Made by a program: the position numbers and the translations under genes
Assembly: GCA_036674765.1 (NCBI GenBank)
Contig: JARVKI010000005.1
Location: 310,001-374,000, forward strand
DNA: 64,000 nucleotides
DNA from: Seiridium cupressi
Lineage: Eukaryota; Ascomycota; Sordariomycetes; Amphisphaeriales; Sporocadaceae
Direction: 5' to 3'
In this document: positions 36,171 to 47,400 of the stretch, piece by piece
Layout: each line of letters begins with the position of its first letter
How positions within the stretch are numbered: position 1 is the first letter of the stretch
The notes under the pieces: generated by a model
Seen by the model: only the letters and a program-made list of their open reading frames with translations
The model's database searches: none
Told to the model about the DNA's origin: nothing

Positions 36171-37234
36171 ATGTCAGGTCTTGGTGGCTTAAACAAAACT
36201 CCCGGGGGAATAGTCATTTCTGTTGTCCAATCCCAACTTCTACATGTGGAAACACCCAAGGATCTTGCCGATGCAGTCGTCCATGTGGTATCTCTGGTCT
36301 TGCGCGCTAAGCGCGCATATCCGGCGACCGACATGGTTGTCTTTCCAGAATACTGCATCCACGGCCTCTCAATGTCGACAGATGCAGCGATTATGTGCAC
36401 CCTAGACGGTCCAGAAGTTGCTGCATTCAAGGAAGCCTGCAGATCTGAGAAGATCTGGGGGTGCTTCAGCATCATGGAGACGAACGAACTGGATGCAGAA
36501 CACCCGTGGAATTCAGGCCTGATCATCAATGACGAGGGTGAGCTGGTAAACTACTACAGGAAGATGCATCCTTGGATTCCCGTCGAGCCGTGGTACCCAG
36601 GCGACAAAGGAATCTCCGTCTTCGAGGGCCCTGGCGGTGTCAAGATGAGCTTGATCATCTGCCACGATGGCATGTTCCCAGAGATGGCGAGAGAAGCTGC
36701 ATATCAAGGCGCCGAGGTCATGCTGCGCACGGCGGGTTACACGCCGCCGATCAAGCAGTCGTGGGAGCTCACGAATCGAACTAACGCGTTTACTAATCTC
36801 ATGTATACCGTGAGTGTGGCCTTGGCAGGCACTGACGGGAGCTTCAAAAGCATGGGAAATGCCATGTTCTGTGGACCAGAGGGCGATGTCCTTGTGCAGG
36901 GCAACAACTCTGCTGACGAGATCTTCTCGTGTGAAATCCGCGCGGATGAGGTGCGCAGACGTAGAAGGCACTGGGGTGTGGAAAACAACCTTTACCAGTT
37001 TGGTCATCGGGGATATGTGGCTGTTAAAAGCGGAGCGAGTGATTGCCCGTATACCTATATGCAAGACTTAGTCAAAGGTCGATGGTACGTTGCGCTGCCC
37101 TTCCTTAGAGCCCTATAATGATAGTACTGATACTACGGAATAGGCAAATTGCTGAAGATGCCGAGGTAGTTGTCAAGGACGGCACTGCGTGCGGGTTTGA
37201 CCCGCCAAAGTATGTCTTCTTAGAGAAAAGCTAG
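36171..37234 (+). CDS. Formamidase, AmiF-like, nitrilase superfamily, 334 aa
   Basis: Exons are 36171-37084 and 37144-37234, with a 59-nt intron near the 3' end (1005 nt). The protein begins [16 protein letters not shown] and is collinear with bacterial AmiF formamidases in start and length (about 334-336 aa). The nitrilase triad is visible: Glu60 ([13 protein letters not shown]), Lys131 ([14 protein letters not shown]) and Cys164 ([15 protein letters not shown]). [20 protein letters not shown] and the [27 protein letters not shown] block near the C-terminus are also family hallmarks. Known reaction: formamide plus water to formate and ammonia. An aliphatic amidase (AmiE) is the main alternative, but its C-terminal extension is absent. 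The protein is cytosolic. Nitrogen-source control is plausible. Confidence 0.9.
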
Positions 37235-38207
37235 TCATACTAACAAATTATGGAAAAAGTTTATGTGTATGGGTGTATGTATGTGTGTGTGTCTGCGTCG
37301 TTATTCCGCATGAACCACGTTATGTATAAATTTTGTACATATAATATGCCAATCTCCTTCTGTGCTCTTTTCTGTATCTTGGGGTATGTTATCATAGCTT
37401 CCAGAAACGACATAGTGGACATTTTGCTCGATTCAATCATTAGTCAAGGCCCCAAGATGCGGCAGAACCTACGGACTGTATCAGCCGCTGCTACGATCAT
37501 CATCGAGCTCAGACAGTCAGCTTCTTCCTCTGTCTCGAAACCAAGCCGTTTCTCTTCAGATAGTATGCGGTGCAGCATTGTCTCATAAGCATTACGAATA
37601 ACAGCACCGCCCGACATAAGGTGGGGAGGAAAATGGTCAGCGCCAATACGAGTACAACGGACGAGGTCATCTCACATGCTTTCGCTTGGCGACCCACTGG
37701 AGGTTTTTCCGGAAGAGCGCACGACCTTTTTGATGAATGGTGATCTGTGATCAAAGCGGCAACTTGGTGCACACTAGGTTTTAAGTATTAGGGAAATATC
37801 CAAGGTCGAAGGCGCACAATGCAGAGACAAGTTTTCGCCCACCCGCACCCCATCCGGCATGAATGGAATTAGCTGTTAACAAAGCGGAAATTCCGGAGTT
37901 CAGTGTGTTTAGAAAACAAACTCCCGTTGACTAAGCGGGGCGCAATCTTCAAGACTTTGCGAGTGATGGCCATGTGACTAGGTATCTACATGTACTGATC
38001 CTGGTTCGATCTCGGCTGCCACACCAGTAAGCGTGGTCAATAACATAACCTATGTTACTCCCAGTAAATATTTCATTATCATTGCTTGACGATCATCCAT
38101 AGTAGTCGTCATGAGTCAAGCGAAACAGTACACCTGCGACTATGTTCAAAAGTTTGGTTATCCAACTAGTAGCAATGTCACGTGGTGTATGGTGAGATAA
38201 GGGATAA

Positions 38208-38242
38208 AGAACAGTTGCAGCACGAAGTGCTGCAACTGTTCT
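38208..38242. repeat. Perfect 16-bp inverted repeat with GAA loop
   Basis: AGAACAGTTGCAGCAC is followed by GAA and its exact reverse complement. A second pair (38273-38283 with 38317-38327, TCCTTTGTCTA and its complement) lies about 30 bp further on. Confidence 0.85.
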
Positions 38243-38556
38243 CTAGCCTGTTCTTATTAAATATGAACCTAATCCTTTGTCTACATGAAACCCTTGACAG
38301 TTGCGCAGAAACCCCATAGACAAAGGAGTGGGGTTCTCACATATGCTTAGTGCTTATCACATCTTCTTTGAACTATTCGTGCTACAATAAAGTCGTTATC
38401 TTTACTTGGACCAGGGATGAACCGTATGATACGGCTGTTTGGAGATGATGTTCTAGAACAATTGCTTCGTTACCTGGATGCCGAGTATTTCACAGGATAC
38501 GTAAGCAGGATTGTCAACAAGGATCACATCTTGAAACAAGTCACCGACTGAGTAGC

Positions 38557-38566
38557 ATATATATAT
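38557..38566 (+). promoter_or_regulatory. TATA box of the Cys/His-rich gene
   Basis: TATATATATA lies 87 nt before the ATG at 38653 and is followed by a C/A-rich leader. Confidence 0.5.
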
Positions 38567-38652
38567 CGCCAGTCTCGCCATCGTCGGTTTCCTCTCGACA
38601 TCAACATCCAACAACCATCCAGCAACCAATTTCCAAGCAACCTACAACCACA

Positions 38653-39447
38653 ATGTGCTTCGTCAGTGTATTCGATTGCGCTAGATGCGGTCATACAGAG
38701 CTCCGCTATGCGAACATCTGCCAAGATGCTCCCAAATGCGATGAGAAAAAGAAGGTTTCTCCTCCAGACGACAAAATCCGCCCAAGAAACTACGTTTCTT
38801 CCAGCATGGAGGGTCCAGACGGAATGATATGGGCTCTCAGGCGCACTAACGGCCTTACAGTCGAGTCAGTCCTGACCCGATTGCCGTGTAAAAAATGTAC
38901 TGCGATCGTCTTTGACGATTCTTCATCGCACATTATTCCTCAGCCTACGATACCAACAAAAGATACGACTGAGGTGCCCACGTACTCACGTATGAGCGTT
39001 GAAGGTATCCCGGAAGCCCCGGCCGCCAGTGGTAACGATGAGGATAAAAACAGCTTGTGGCGACTGATGATTTTTTCCAGTCGAGCTGCAAGGTCACCCG
39101 ACGAAATCGCGAGCAAACTGAACTGGGCAAGGATGGGTGCTGACGGCCCATGCTTGGCCGTTATGTTCTACAGCCAATGTGGGCATGCTTATGACGCATC
39201 CTTGTCTCCCATTTGGTTGTGCTCTTGCACAGAGCCCAAGAGAATTACGTCCCACAGGGTATCATCACCAAGTATTCTAATCCTATCGATACCGAAAAAA
39301 TGTTGCCGTCTTCGATGTTCTCATAAGGTCTGGCTCGAAAGTGCCATCGCGCTTCTGGCCATTCGCTTTCCGAGAATCCGGGGACGCGAGAAGGGACCAC
39401 CGGCGCCCTACGGGCAGTTCGACCGGCTACCGGGTAAGCCCAACTAA
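38653..39447 (+). CDS. Cys/His-rich protein of unknown function, 264 aa
   Basis: This is an intronless frame with a good TATA box and CAACCACA leader. It begins MCFVSVFDCARCGHTELRY and carries four cysteine groups: C-x2-CGH...C...C near the start, LPCKKC (about 81-86), SQCGHAYDASLSPIWLCSC (about 174-192) and KKCCRLRCSH (about 213-222). Small proteins starting MC and containing C-x(n)-CGH pairs are common unknowns in filamentous fungi. The pairs look like metal-binding knuckles. The C-terminus is basic. No signal peptide or membrane helix is evident. I do not recognise the family and assign no function. Confidence 0.65.
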   Translation: MCFVSVFDCARCGHTELRYANICQDAPKCDEKKKVSPPDDKIRPRNYVSSSMEGPDGMIWALRRTNGLTVESVLTRLPCKKCTAIVFDDSSSHIIPQPTIPTKDTTEVPTYSRMSVEGIPEAPAASGNDEDKNSLWRLMIFSSRAARSPDEIASKLNWARMGADGPCLAVMFYSQCGHAYDASLSPIWLCSCTEPKRITSHRVSSPSILILSIPKKCCRLRCSHKVWLESAIALLAIRFPRIRGREKGPPAPYGQFDRLPGKPN

Positions 39448-39994
39448 GGCGAAGTATATCACACAATCGGATGTATCTAGGTAAGTAATGTAGTCACCCA
39501 AGGCGTCTGCCTCAGAGAGTAAGTTTTTAGTTAGACGCAGATAAACGCTATCCTCATCACTACCATTGTGTGTAGTGTGGCAATAAACTAGGTATACGCC
39601 ACACATTTGTTCCCTTCTTCTTCCGCTTGCACTAGAGTCGTGTCTGCTATAGTTAGTGCTGGCGGCTGTGAATGTCTTCGACGTTGTAACTGACAATCAA
39701 ATTTGAGTACTCCCATTGGCGGGTTCTTTGTCCTATAACTCGTCGCTCCGGGTATTTACCCGACAAAGAGTAAACCGAAGCTAGAGATGAGCTTTGACGC
39801 CAGCAACCGTCTGCTCGGGACCCTGCAGACACCCAAATTTGCCCCTCCAAAAGCCCCCTCCATGCAGTTCCGTGGCGCTGCCGTTTATTTGTCATGTCGA
39901 AATTCCGCGATCTCAGTCACGTCATTCATTTGGTTGCTGCGCAGTCTCACCTTCCCCCAGAGCTATATGTGCGCCCCGCCCGAGATTCTTTCTA
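39448..39994. other. Intergenic upstream of MsrA
   Basis: Contains the promoter and leader of msrA. An open frame extends upstream of 39995 (from 39794), but its residues do not resemble MsrA. Confidence 0.55.
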
Positions 39995-40764
39995 ATGAGC
40001 CAACTTCTCAATAGTATCAAACAACCATTCATACTCCTCACAGCTGCAATAGTGTTTATCGCAATGGCCTTCCAGATGCCGAACTTCTTGGGTCGTCTAT
40101 TCCGGCCCCTCACCACCTCAACCCGCATGGGCATCTCTGGTGATGCAGGCGGCGCAGGATTGGCCTCGATCCCTGAAGGCGCCGAGAAGGCGACCGTGGC
40201 CGCGGGTTGCTTCTGGGGTGTTGAGCACCTATACCGCAAGCACTTTGACGGAAAAGGCCTGTACGATGCGCGCGTGGGATACATCGGCGGCGATGTGAAC
40301 AACCCGACCTATCGGGCTGTGTGCAGAGGAGACACGGGACGTATGTGAATCCAATCCTGCCAATGAATACGACTTCAGACCAAAATCACATTGCTAACAG
40401 GTATTGTGACACAGACGCCGAAGCGACACAGATCATCTACGACCCGACCAAGATCACCTACCAACAGCTCCTCGAATTCTTCTACAGGTTGCACGACCCC
40501 ACCACCGCCAACAGCCAGGGCCCGGACGTCGGATCGCAGTACCGGTCGGGCATCTTCACGCACAACGAGGAGCAAGAGAAGATCGCCAAGGAGATAACGT
40601 CCAAGGTCAACGACCAGTGGTGGAAGAGCCGGGTCGTGACCGAGATTCTGCCCGCCGGCAAGTGGTGGGACGCCGAAACCTATCACCAGGAATACCTGCA
40701 CAAGAATCCGAGCGGGTACGAATGCCCAAGCCATTTCTTGAGGAGTTTCCCGGACTTGAAGTGA
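39995..40764 (+). CDS. msrA: Peptide methionine-S-sulfoxide reductase MsrA, 231 aa
   Basis: Exons are 39995-40340 and 40415-40764 (696 nt). The 74-nt intron must end at the second AG (GACACAG|ACGCC) to restore the family sequence [14 protein letters not shown]. The catalytic motif is GCFWG at about residue 68. It is followed by [50 protein letters not shown] and the C-terminal [16 protein letters not shown]. The first ~45 residues contain a hydrophobic segment and basic residues ([25 protein letters not shown]), which could direct it to mitochondria or a membrane. A downstream Met would give a cytosolic form. The enzyme reduces Met-S-sulfoxide in oxidised proteins. Confidence 0.93.
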
Positions 40765-41571
40765 CGCCAGCATGCACACAAGATATGAACTTAGCCTAAC
40801 GGGAAGAGAAACAACAGAAGAAGAATAAAGAAGCTATCGGGGGTGTCGTGAAGAATGGTGGCGTGTAGCAGATGAGTGTATCAACATACTGGGTAGGCGG
40901 GAAAGCTCTCAGTATTTGCCATGGTGAGCGGCACAATTTGTGAGCACGCTGAACATTGAATGTTGCGTGTGCCCTCCTTAGGGATAGGCGGCGGGTTTTC
41001 GAGAGGGGAACCAGAGCTGATAAACCAGCTCGCACGGTTGAAGCACACATTGTATATTTTATTATCAGTCAGAGCCAATCCAAATTTTAGTGCCATGATC
41101 CCCCTCCCTTTACATTCTGTCTGCTTCGGTGGCACATGTGCCCTTTCTACCTTTTGGTGTTCTTGTTAATTGGTATGGGCAGTCTGCTGCTAGTCTGTAT
41201 CAGATTGTTTGGTGGCTCACTTGATTATGATCGGTCCATAGTGACTTCTCAGAGTACCTAGTTAAGAACATTCAATTACCTTCAAAGGACTATCCATCCA
41301 CTCATTGTAGTGTGGTATAAGTATGACTTTTTGTTAACTATAGAGGGTATCACTTGCTAGTAAAATCTTGTAGTAATGTAAAATTCTTTTGTTTTATTAA
41401 TACACACTGTCTTGACTGTTACCCAGGGGTTGATAGACCAGACTGTTGTTTAGTCTGTATATGAGGAGAGTCTTCTTTTCTTTTTTTCAACTCGGCCTAT
41501 AACCTCAATATTGCAGCCATCGCTGCTCAACAACACACATACTGGCTCCAATACTCCTTACATCCACCAAT
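40765..41571. other. Intergenic between converging msrA and GHITM-like genes
   Basis: The right half (about 41170-41520) is A+T-rich with T runs, as in a long 3' flank. No gene is seen. Confidence 0.55.
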
Positions 41572-42668
41572 CTACTTTCGGCGGTTCTGTTGCAACATCA
41601 AAATCTGGACCATTCTGATAAAGATGTTGAGGAAGTCCAACTCGAGGGAAATGCTCTCGTTGACGGGGTCCTTCTTGATAACGCCGCGCTCTGCGAGGCG
41701 GGCGTGGTGAAGGACCTTCTGAACATCGTACAGAGTGAAGCCACCAAAGACAGCTAGACCACCATACAACCAGATGTTTTCGGTGAAGGCCAAGGTTCGG
41801 ACGGCAGTGGCGGGGATAACGAGAGGGGCGAGACCGGAGACGGCGACAATGGCGGCTCCAGCCAAGAGGGGACCACCGATGTAGAGATACTTCTCCTGCT
41901 TGGCTGTTGCACCGACAAAGGAGATAGAGCCCATCATAGCAATCGTGTACAGGCCGGCACGGGCAATCAGTGCACCAGGGGCGAAAGCGATGAGGGGAGC
42001 GATGAAGGCGGCCTGGGTCGCGTTGAAGGCAGTCCAGAGAGCATACTTGGGGACATAGCTATTTCGAGTCAGTATGTTTGTTTAACAGGAAGGGCCGGTT
42101 CGGGGGAAGTTTACTTGTCAGATTCAATCATGCGAGTTCCAATCATGGTACCGAAGCTGAGAGCGAGGCCACCAATAGCCATAACCCAAGGGTTTGTCAC
42201 CATGATTCTGTAAACGAAACCACTCTGAACCATCTGTCGGGCGGTCAAACCAATGATGCCAATTCCCAGGCCAGTGTGCATGAAGGTCTGATTGAGGTAA
42301 GCCCTCTCGAACAGCGGCATTCCGCCGTCCTCCCGAGTCTCGCGGTTGAACATGACATTCATTGCAATCAGTGTGCCGCCGAAGATAGCACCTCCAGTGA
42401 GTAGCCGGCGCCCGATGGAGCTGGTATCGACGGGCGCGGCGCCAGATTGGTATTGGTAGGATCGGGTTTGTTGGAAGACATTGCGCTGCGTTGAGCGGAA
42501 GATGGACGAGGTGGTAGCAGTCCTCGAGTTGAAGAAAGTCGATGGCTTTGTGGATGTTTGATGGAATGCGCGGATGGGCGCGCTGCTTCGAAAAGCGGAT
42601 TTGGTGAGCTCAGGGAGCTTCGTCGCCAGGCGCCCAGGCCCTTGGCGAACCGTGATGGTGAACGACAT
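41572..42668 (-). CDS. Mitochondrial Bax-inhibitor-1 family protein (GHITM/TMBIM5-like), 346 aa
   Basis: Minus-strand exons are 42115-42668 and 41572-42058, with a 56-nt intron (1041 nt). The first ~75 residues are rich in Arg, Ser and Thr with no acidic run, a clear mitochondrial presequence. Seven to eight hydrophobic helices follow, including GAIFGGTLIAMNVMF, YLNQTFMHTGLGIGIIGL, AFNATQAAFIAPLIAFAPG, IAMMGSISFVGATAKQEKYLYIGGPL and WLYGGLAVFGGFTLYDVQKVL. The YDVQ and the tail DPVNESISLELDFLNIFIRMVQIL are signatures of the UPF0005/TMBIM family. In animals the mitochondrial member is an inner-membrane cation exchanger and cristae protein. The fungal role is inferred. The start at 42668 is preferred over an upstream alternative because it opens the presequence. 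Confidence 0.9.
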
Positions 42669-44167
42669 TGTCGAGTTAGGCCAGTGACTGTATACAGACA
42701 AAGGATATCGAAATGTCGAGGCTCTTGGAGTTCGAGGTCGAGAACGTAGCTTTATTGTAGTCGTTAAGTCCGGGCCGGAGGCAAAGAAAGAATGACGACG
42801 ATGTATCCGAGGTGATGTGGAGCTTTGACTAGACCGGTGGGTGCGCTCTTCTGCTTAGGTCACCTGACTGCGAAAAATGTTAAGGGAACCTGATGGAATA
42901 TTCGCCGGGATGTTAGAGGCTTGCAGTACAATGTACCTAGGTAGCGCGCTAGGGCGGCTGGCGGGCACTTGGAGAGGCGGCGCTTGGATATTAGCGCTTA
43001 GGTACAGTTTGCAGTTTGCTCTGTCTGTCCTTTGCACACTGTCAACTCATCACAGTCCGCATCCCATACTACACAAGCCCCCCATGATTGCGTCGGTCGA
43101 TATATATGAAAACTTTATGATAGAGCCGCAACATTCACAGCATAAGGGTCAGAGATCGAAAGCGTGAGAACCTAGCGCGACATGCCAATCTGCAGCACAA
43201 GTTATTCAACTCCTTTTAGTTAGGCATCTTCTTAGTCGCAACGCCATCTCCCCCTGTGCAGACCGGCGGCTAGGGAAGAAGCTGAGGCGGGACAGGGGCT
43301 ACGGAGCCCAGAGTCTATATAAGATTTGTCTGTACAAAGGTTAAAGACTTCCAGCGATATCTCCTGCAAGCTGGAAGTTTTGCTTGGTTCATAGACAAAT
43401 AAAGTTCCGAGTTTGATAATGCGCATAAACTTAATACGCGCCAATCTTGCGGTTCGTGATCGCTTTCTCAGCAGCTCTTGTGACTTGCATGACGAAAACG
43501 CCTGCACTATCATAGTGCACGCCTCGCCGGTAGTGACCACCACCTCCGGCATATCGATCAGGCGACACATTCAGGAAAGTGAGCGCCGAGACTGAGGCTC
43601 ATGCGAAGCGATTCAAGCCAACAATGGAGGCGGCGGCTCTCCCAATGAAGATCTAAGTTAGCTTAAATTTAGCAGTCATGCCGCACATTCACAGCCCAGG
43701 TAGGCAGCTTGGACCCCTGATGCCAAGAATCTAGATGCAGGAGCAATAACCGCCCATCACCTTGCCTTGAGCCTCATTCCCCTGAGCTTACGGACTTTCT
43801 TCCAAGCAAAACCTCTGGGTTGCTCTGGTCGTTCTTTCCATCAATCTACCTCTTCAAGCTTTGATTTCCAGTCGCTCTTTACTCGTGCTTCCGTCCACCA
43901 GGATTGCGCCCGGTAGTTGTCCGCGTAACTACGGCAAATACCATCTTACAAGTACCACCGAGGAGGTTGACCAACTGTGAATTTCAAAACAGCACCACCT
44001 GAAAACATCGACACTTTGGCCTGCTCCGTGTGCTACCTCCTCATCAACACTCATTAGCACCTGTGGCAGGCGAATTTTGACACCTTGGAAACAACGCCCC
44101 AATCTGAAAAACTGTTTTGTCTGTCGATAGTCTCTTGGATAGCACAATCGCGGAAGGCTCCATTACA
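42669..44167. other. Intergenic between divergent GHITM-like and small secreted protein genes
   Basis: About 1.5 kb. Short frames only. The left side must include the promoter of the mitochondrial protein gene. Confidence 0.5.
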
Positions 44168-44479
44168 ATGAGATCAATCATCTCCTTTCTCCTCGCCTCT
44201 CTGCTAGGATTAAGTATGGTGGCTATTGCTCTGCCGACCAATGGACTTGCAAGCCATCCAGGACCAGCGTCAAATCTTGACGACATAAACGCACAGAAAC
44301 CCATAGAGGTTCTCACGCTACCAGAGAAGGAGCCTATTACACCACAACACACCGCATAGGAAGGCGAAGAGGACGTTGACACAAGACCTCGGGGCTGTTT
44401 TTGTGCTGGTGGATCAGTGTGCTGCTATCTAGGCGGCATTGTGGACTGTAGTTTTGGGATGTGCGGCTTGGGGATCTAA
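44168..44479 (+). pseudogene. Small secreted Cys-rich protein, interrupted by an in-frame TAG
   Basis: The frame opens with a clear signal peptide (MRSIISFLLASLLGLSMVAIALP) and a ~40-residue linker, then meets TAG at 44357-44359. The same frame continues without shift through an acidic segment into a compact cysteine knot-like tail, GCFCAGGSVCCYLGGIVDCSFGMCG, with six cysteines in 24 residues, ending at TAA (44477-44479). Intact length would be 103 codons. A 51-nt intron ending at this TAG (donor GTTCTC) would keep the frame, but the donor and branch are poor. A CAG-to-TAG transition is the simplest reading. Signal peptide, size and six-Cys tail make it effector-like. No known family is recognised. 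Confidence 0.55.
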
Positions 44480-47400
44480 GTGCTTACGTCCGGTACTTGA
44501 AATTGGAAAGGAAAGGTCGTGGGCGCCATTGCACTCATGGATGAAAACGCCATACTCGAATTGTGGGTTGATTGATTGGGATGTAGCATGTATTTCAGGG
44601 CTTGGTTAGGCGTGTAGGGGTATTCCTGGGATTGAGTCGATTCCATGATCGTTTTCATACAGAATCGGCTGTACGAATAAAGAAGGGAGGTAATCATCGT
44701 CGTCAGCATCGGGGCGGGAGTTCAGGCGCTTTGGCATTCGAATCCATGGTCGTTTGTGTGCTGTCTTTGGACTGATCACAATATATACAATATGCGAGAG
44801 GCAGTATCCTTAGGCCCGTCAAGGGGCCGCGAGGTAGTCCCTAATGAAACTCTTCGAACCTTTTACGGCGCCTCCCAATACATCATGCGACCGAACAGCA
44901 CTGCTTACACTTGTGTACTCTTAAGGGAACATTTCCATGGTCGCTGTATGTGTATAGCCTGAAGAGGCCCACGGGATCAAAGATTAATATTTCATTCCCG
45001 AACAGACCGCATAAATGACATCCGTATGGGGTAGAATTAGGATGACACGACTAATGGAACAAATACAGTATACGGCGTCCAACGCAAAGCTTCCTGCAAA
45101 TCGTCGAAGTCATTAGAATGGTCCATATACCAGTTCTCGTGAGAGTTTACAATGCTGTGGTCTGCTGTGAATAGATCCCTACTTCAACTCGTTTATCCAA
45201 TACTCCCCTGATCGAATCTTTCCTGCAAAATTTTCATTTCCAGGAACACGTGCCTTGGAGCAGTCAAGCACATGTTGCATCGCTAGACATGACTGTTCAT
45301 CGGCCATACCGTCGCATAGACTTCTATATGCTATATAATTTCTATACTACTATGAGGATAGTGCTTCTGTCCAATCAAGCTTATGCGCGCTATACCAACC
45401 TGCACGAGGTACTCCGCTCGCGAATTAACGCAGCAGGTCCTTATCCCTTCCTGCATGGTAGATTTGATTCGCTGACCGACGATATTATTCGAAGGTCACA
45501 GTCTGGCCCCACGCGAGCTTCGTCATCTTCGTCTCCATCAAAGGATGCTTACTGGATAATAACGGGCTCTGAGTGACAAGAGAAGGCATGGCGCGACGAC
45601 CTGCCGCTTTGGGAGCTGGCATCGTGCAGCATCATATACAAAACAAGCAAGTGCCTGGGCGGATGTCGCCAAACAACGTGCGTTGCGCACAGGGAATAAG
45701 CCTCGATTCTATCAATCAGTGATTTCGCGTACCTGAATATTGAGTTCTTCCCACGCTTCTACACTGCACGATGCGCTGCACGACTGCGGCATGACGAAGC
45801 GATGCGCCGAGTGAGGGATCTACGCCGAATGAGCTTCTCGAAACATTCTAGAAGAGGAGCAGAACACGTAGCGAGTGCGGTTTGAGGTGCCACGAGCGAT
45901 GTTGTAATCCGGCTCTATATGCGTCATGTCACAGTTGGATGCTCGAGTCACATCGGTGCTGGTCACCGATCTGAAAAAAATATGTTGCGAACGGCGCTCC
46001 GCTGCTCTACTCTGGCCCTGTTCCGGACCGACGACTGTTACCCGTTGCTCAACAGACTGGGGACTTTTGGTTCCTAATCGCAATGAGCAAGCAATATTAT
46101 ATCAAGCAGGTATGATGGATCACATGTGCCAAGAAGTGACGATGTCCGATGTATCACAAACTGATCGCACGGACATTTCCGACACACCGGGATCTCCCTC
46201 TCATCTTACGCACATGAAATGCTCTGGCGAGTGAGTGGTAGTCGCAGTGTAGAGAAAGCTTATGCGTCATTGACGAAACAGAGAGAAGGTGGTACAAAAC
46301 GGTCTTTGAAGTAGTGCTGCTTATTTTATAAGGGTGCCTGGCTGTCGATGTGAACACCATCAGAAAGATGTCTGGAATCTCGATACGTAGCTGGATGGCT
46401 GATGCAACTGAGCAACACATTTGGGTGGGATGCGCCCCGCGATGACATTTGCCCGCATGGCATGGGGCTACGCTAGAAGTCTTCTCGAAGCCGCACTGAC
46501 CCCATGGAGATCTGCCCGAGACAGTTCCCAGGCCGTGCTAGCAGTCGGGATGACCCCTTGGGTCCTCGACTGAGTAGCGGACATGACCCAGGGTCTTCCC
46601 AGAGCACCCGGATTGCCCAGGCACGTGCATCAAATCACCAAGAACAGCCACAGTCCGGCCGGGCTGGTGAAACATGCGCTGCATATTTCTAGATGAGAAA
46701 GACCAGCTTCGGAAATAACAAGTGAACTGAGGAGCGGTTGTTGGACAGGCTAGCGAGATCTGACAGCTGAGCGCGGCATTAACAGCCAGCAGCTTGGTTT
46801 AGATCCCAATGCCGTACTTTGGTTGACAGGGCTGAGACAATGCCGTCAGAGCTGGGGTCGCTCAATTGACGGGCCCTTGCTTCCGGGGAGGAAGGGAGAG
46901 GAAAACACCACTCAGCTTAGAGATTTACGATGTCGCCATATGCAAAGAAAACCACGCTAATCACTGAATTCTAGGAATCATCCTTCTTCTTCTGTTCAAG
47001 GAAAATTTCCGACTCCAAGCGGCCGCGCGATCATCATCTGCTTACCAGTCAGTGCTCCTTTAACCTTCTCGATGCGCAGGTTACGTGTATTCACGTTTGA
47101 CTACGTACATACCTACACAAAGGCATCAATGACATATATCGTGGATTATGTCCATCTTTCAACCATGGCACTCTCCAATAACTACAACGTCCCCACCCAG
47201 ATAGAGAAGAGCTCATTTCGCAAAATCAACCCGGAGCTACTGTAGCGGCAAGTGGTGTAGCAGTCCCGCGCCCAACCATTCAGAGCACATCCCACTCACA
47301 CCTGTGAGGCATGCCGTCGTTTCTGTAGATTCCGAGAACTCCGCACCCCTGCCGCCCATCTGCCATGATGATGGGTTGGTCGTTTGAGACAAAATGTTTT

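Larger units (their letters stand above)
37235..38652. other. Intergenic with a GT-rich run and strong inverted repeats
   Basis: A (GT)-rich microsatellite lies at about 37266-37292. A perfect 16-bp palindrome (38208-38242) and an 11-bp inverted repeat (38273-38327) sit close together. The TATATATATA at 38557-38566 is the likely TATA box of the next gene. No protein-coding gene is supported. Confidence 0.55.

Noticed and set aside
37960..38035. tRNA-like B box (GGTTCGATCTC) before the palindromes
   Set aside because: The T-arm does not pair, and no A box with correct spacing or acceptor stem is present.
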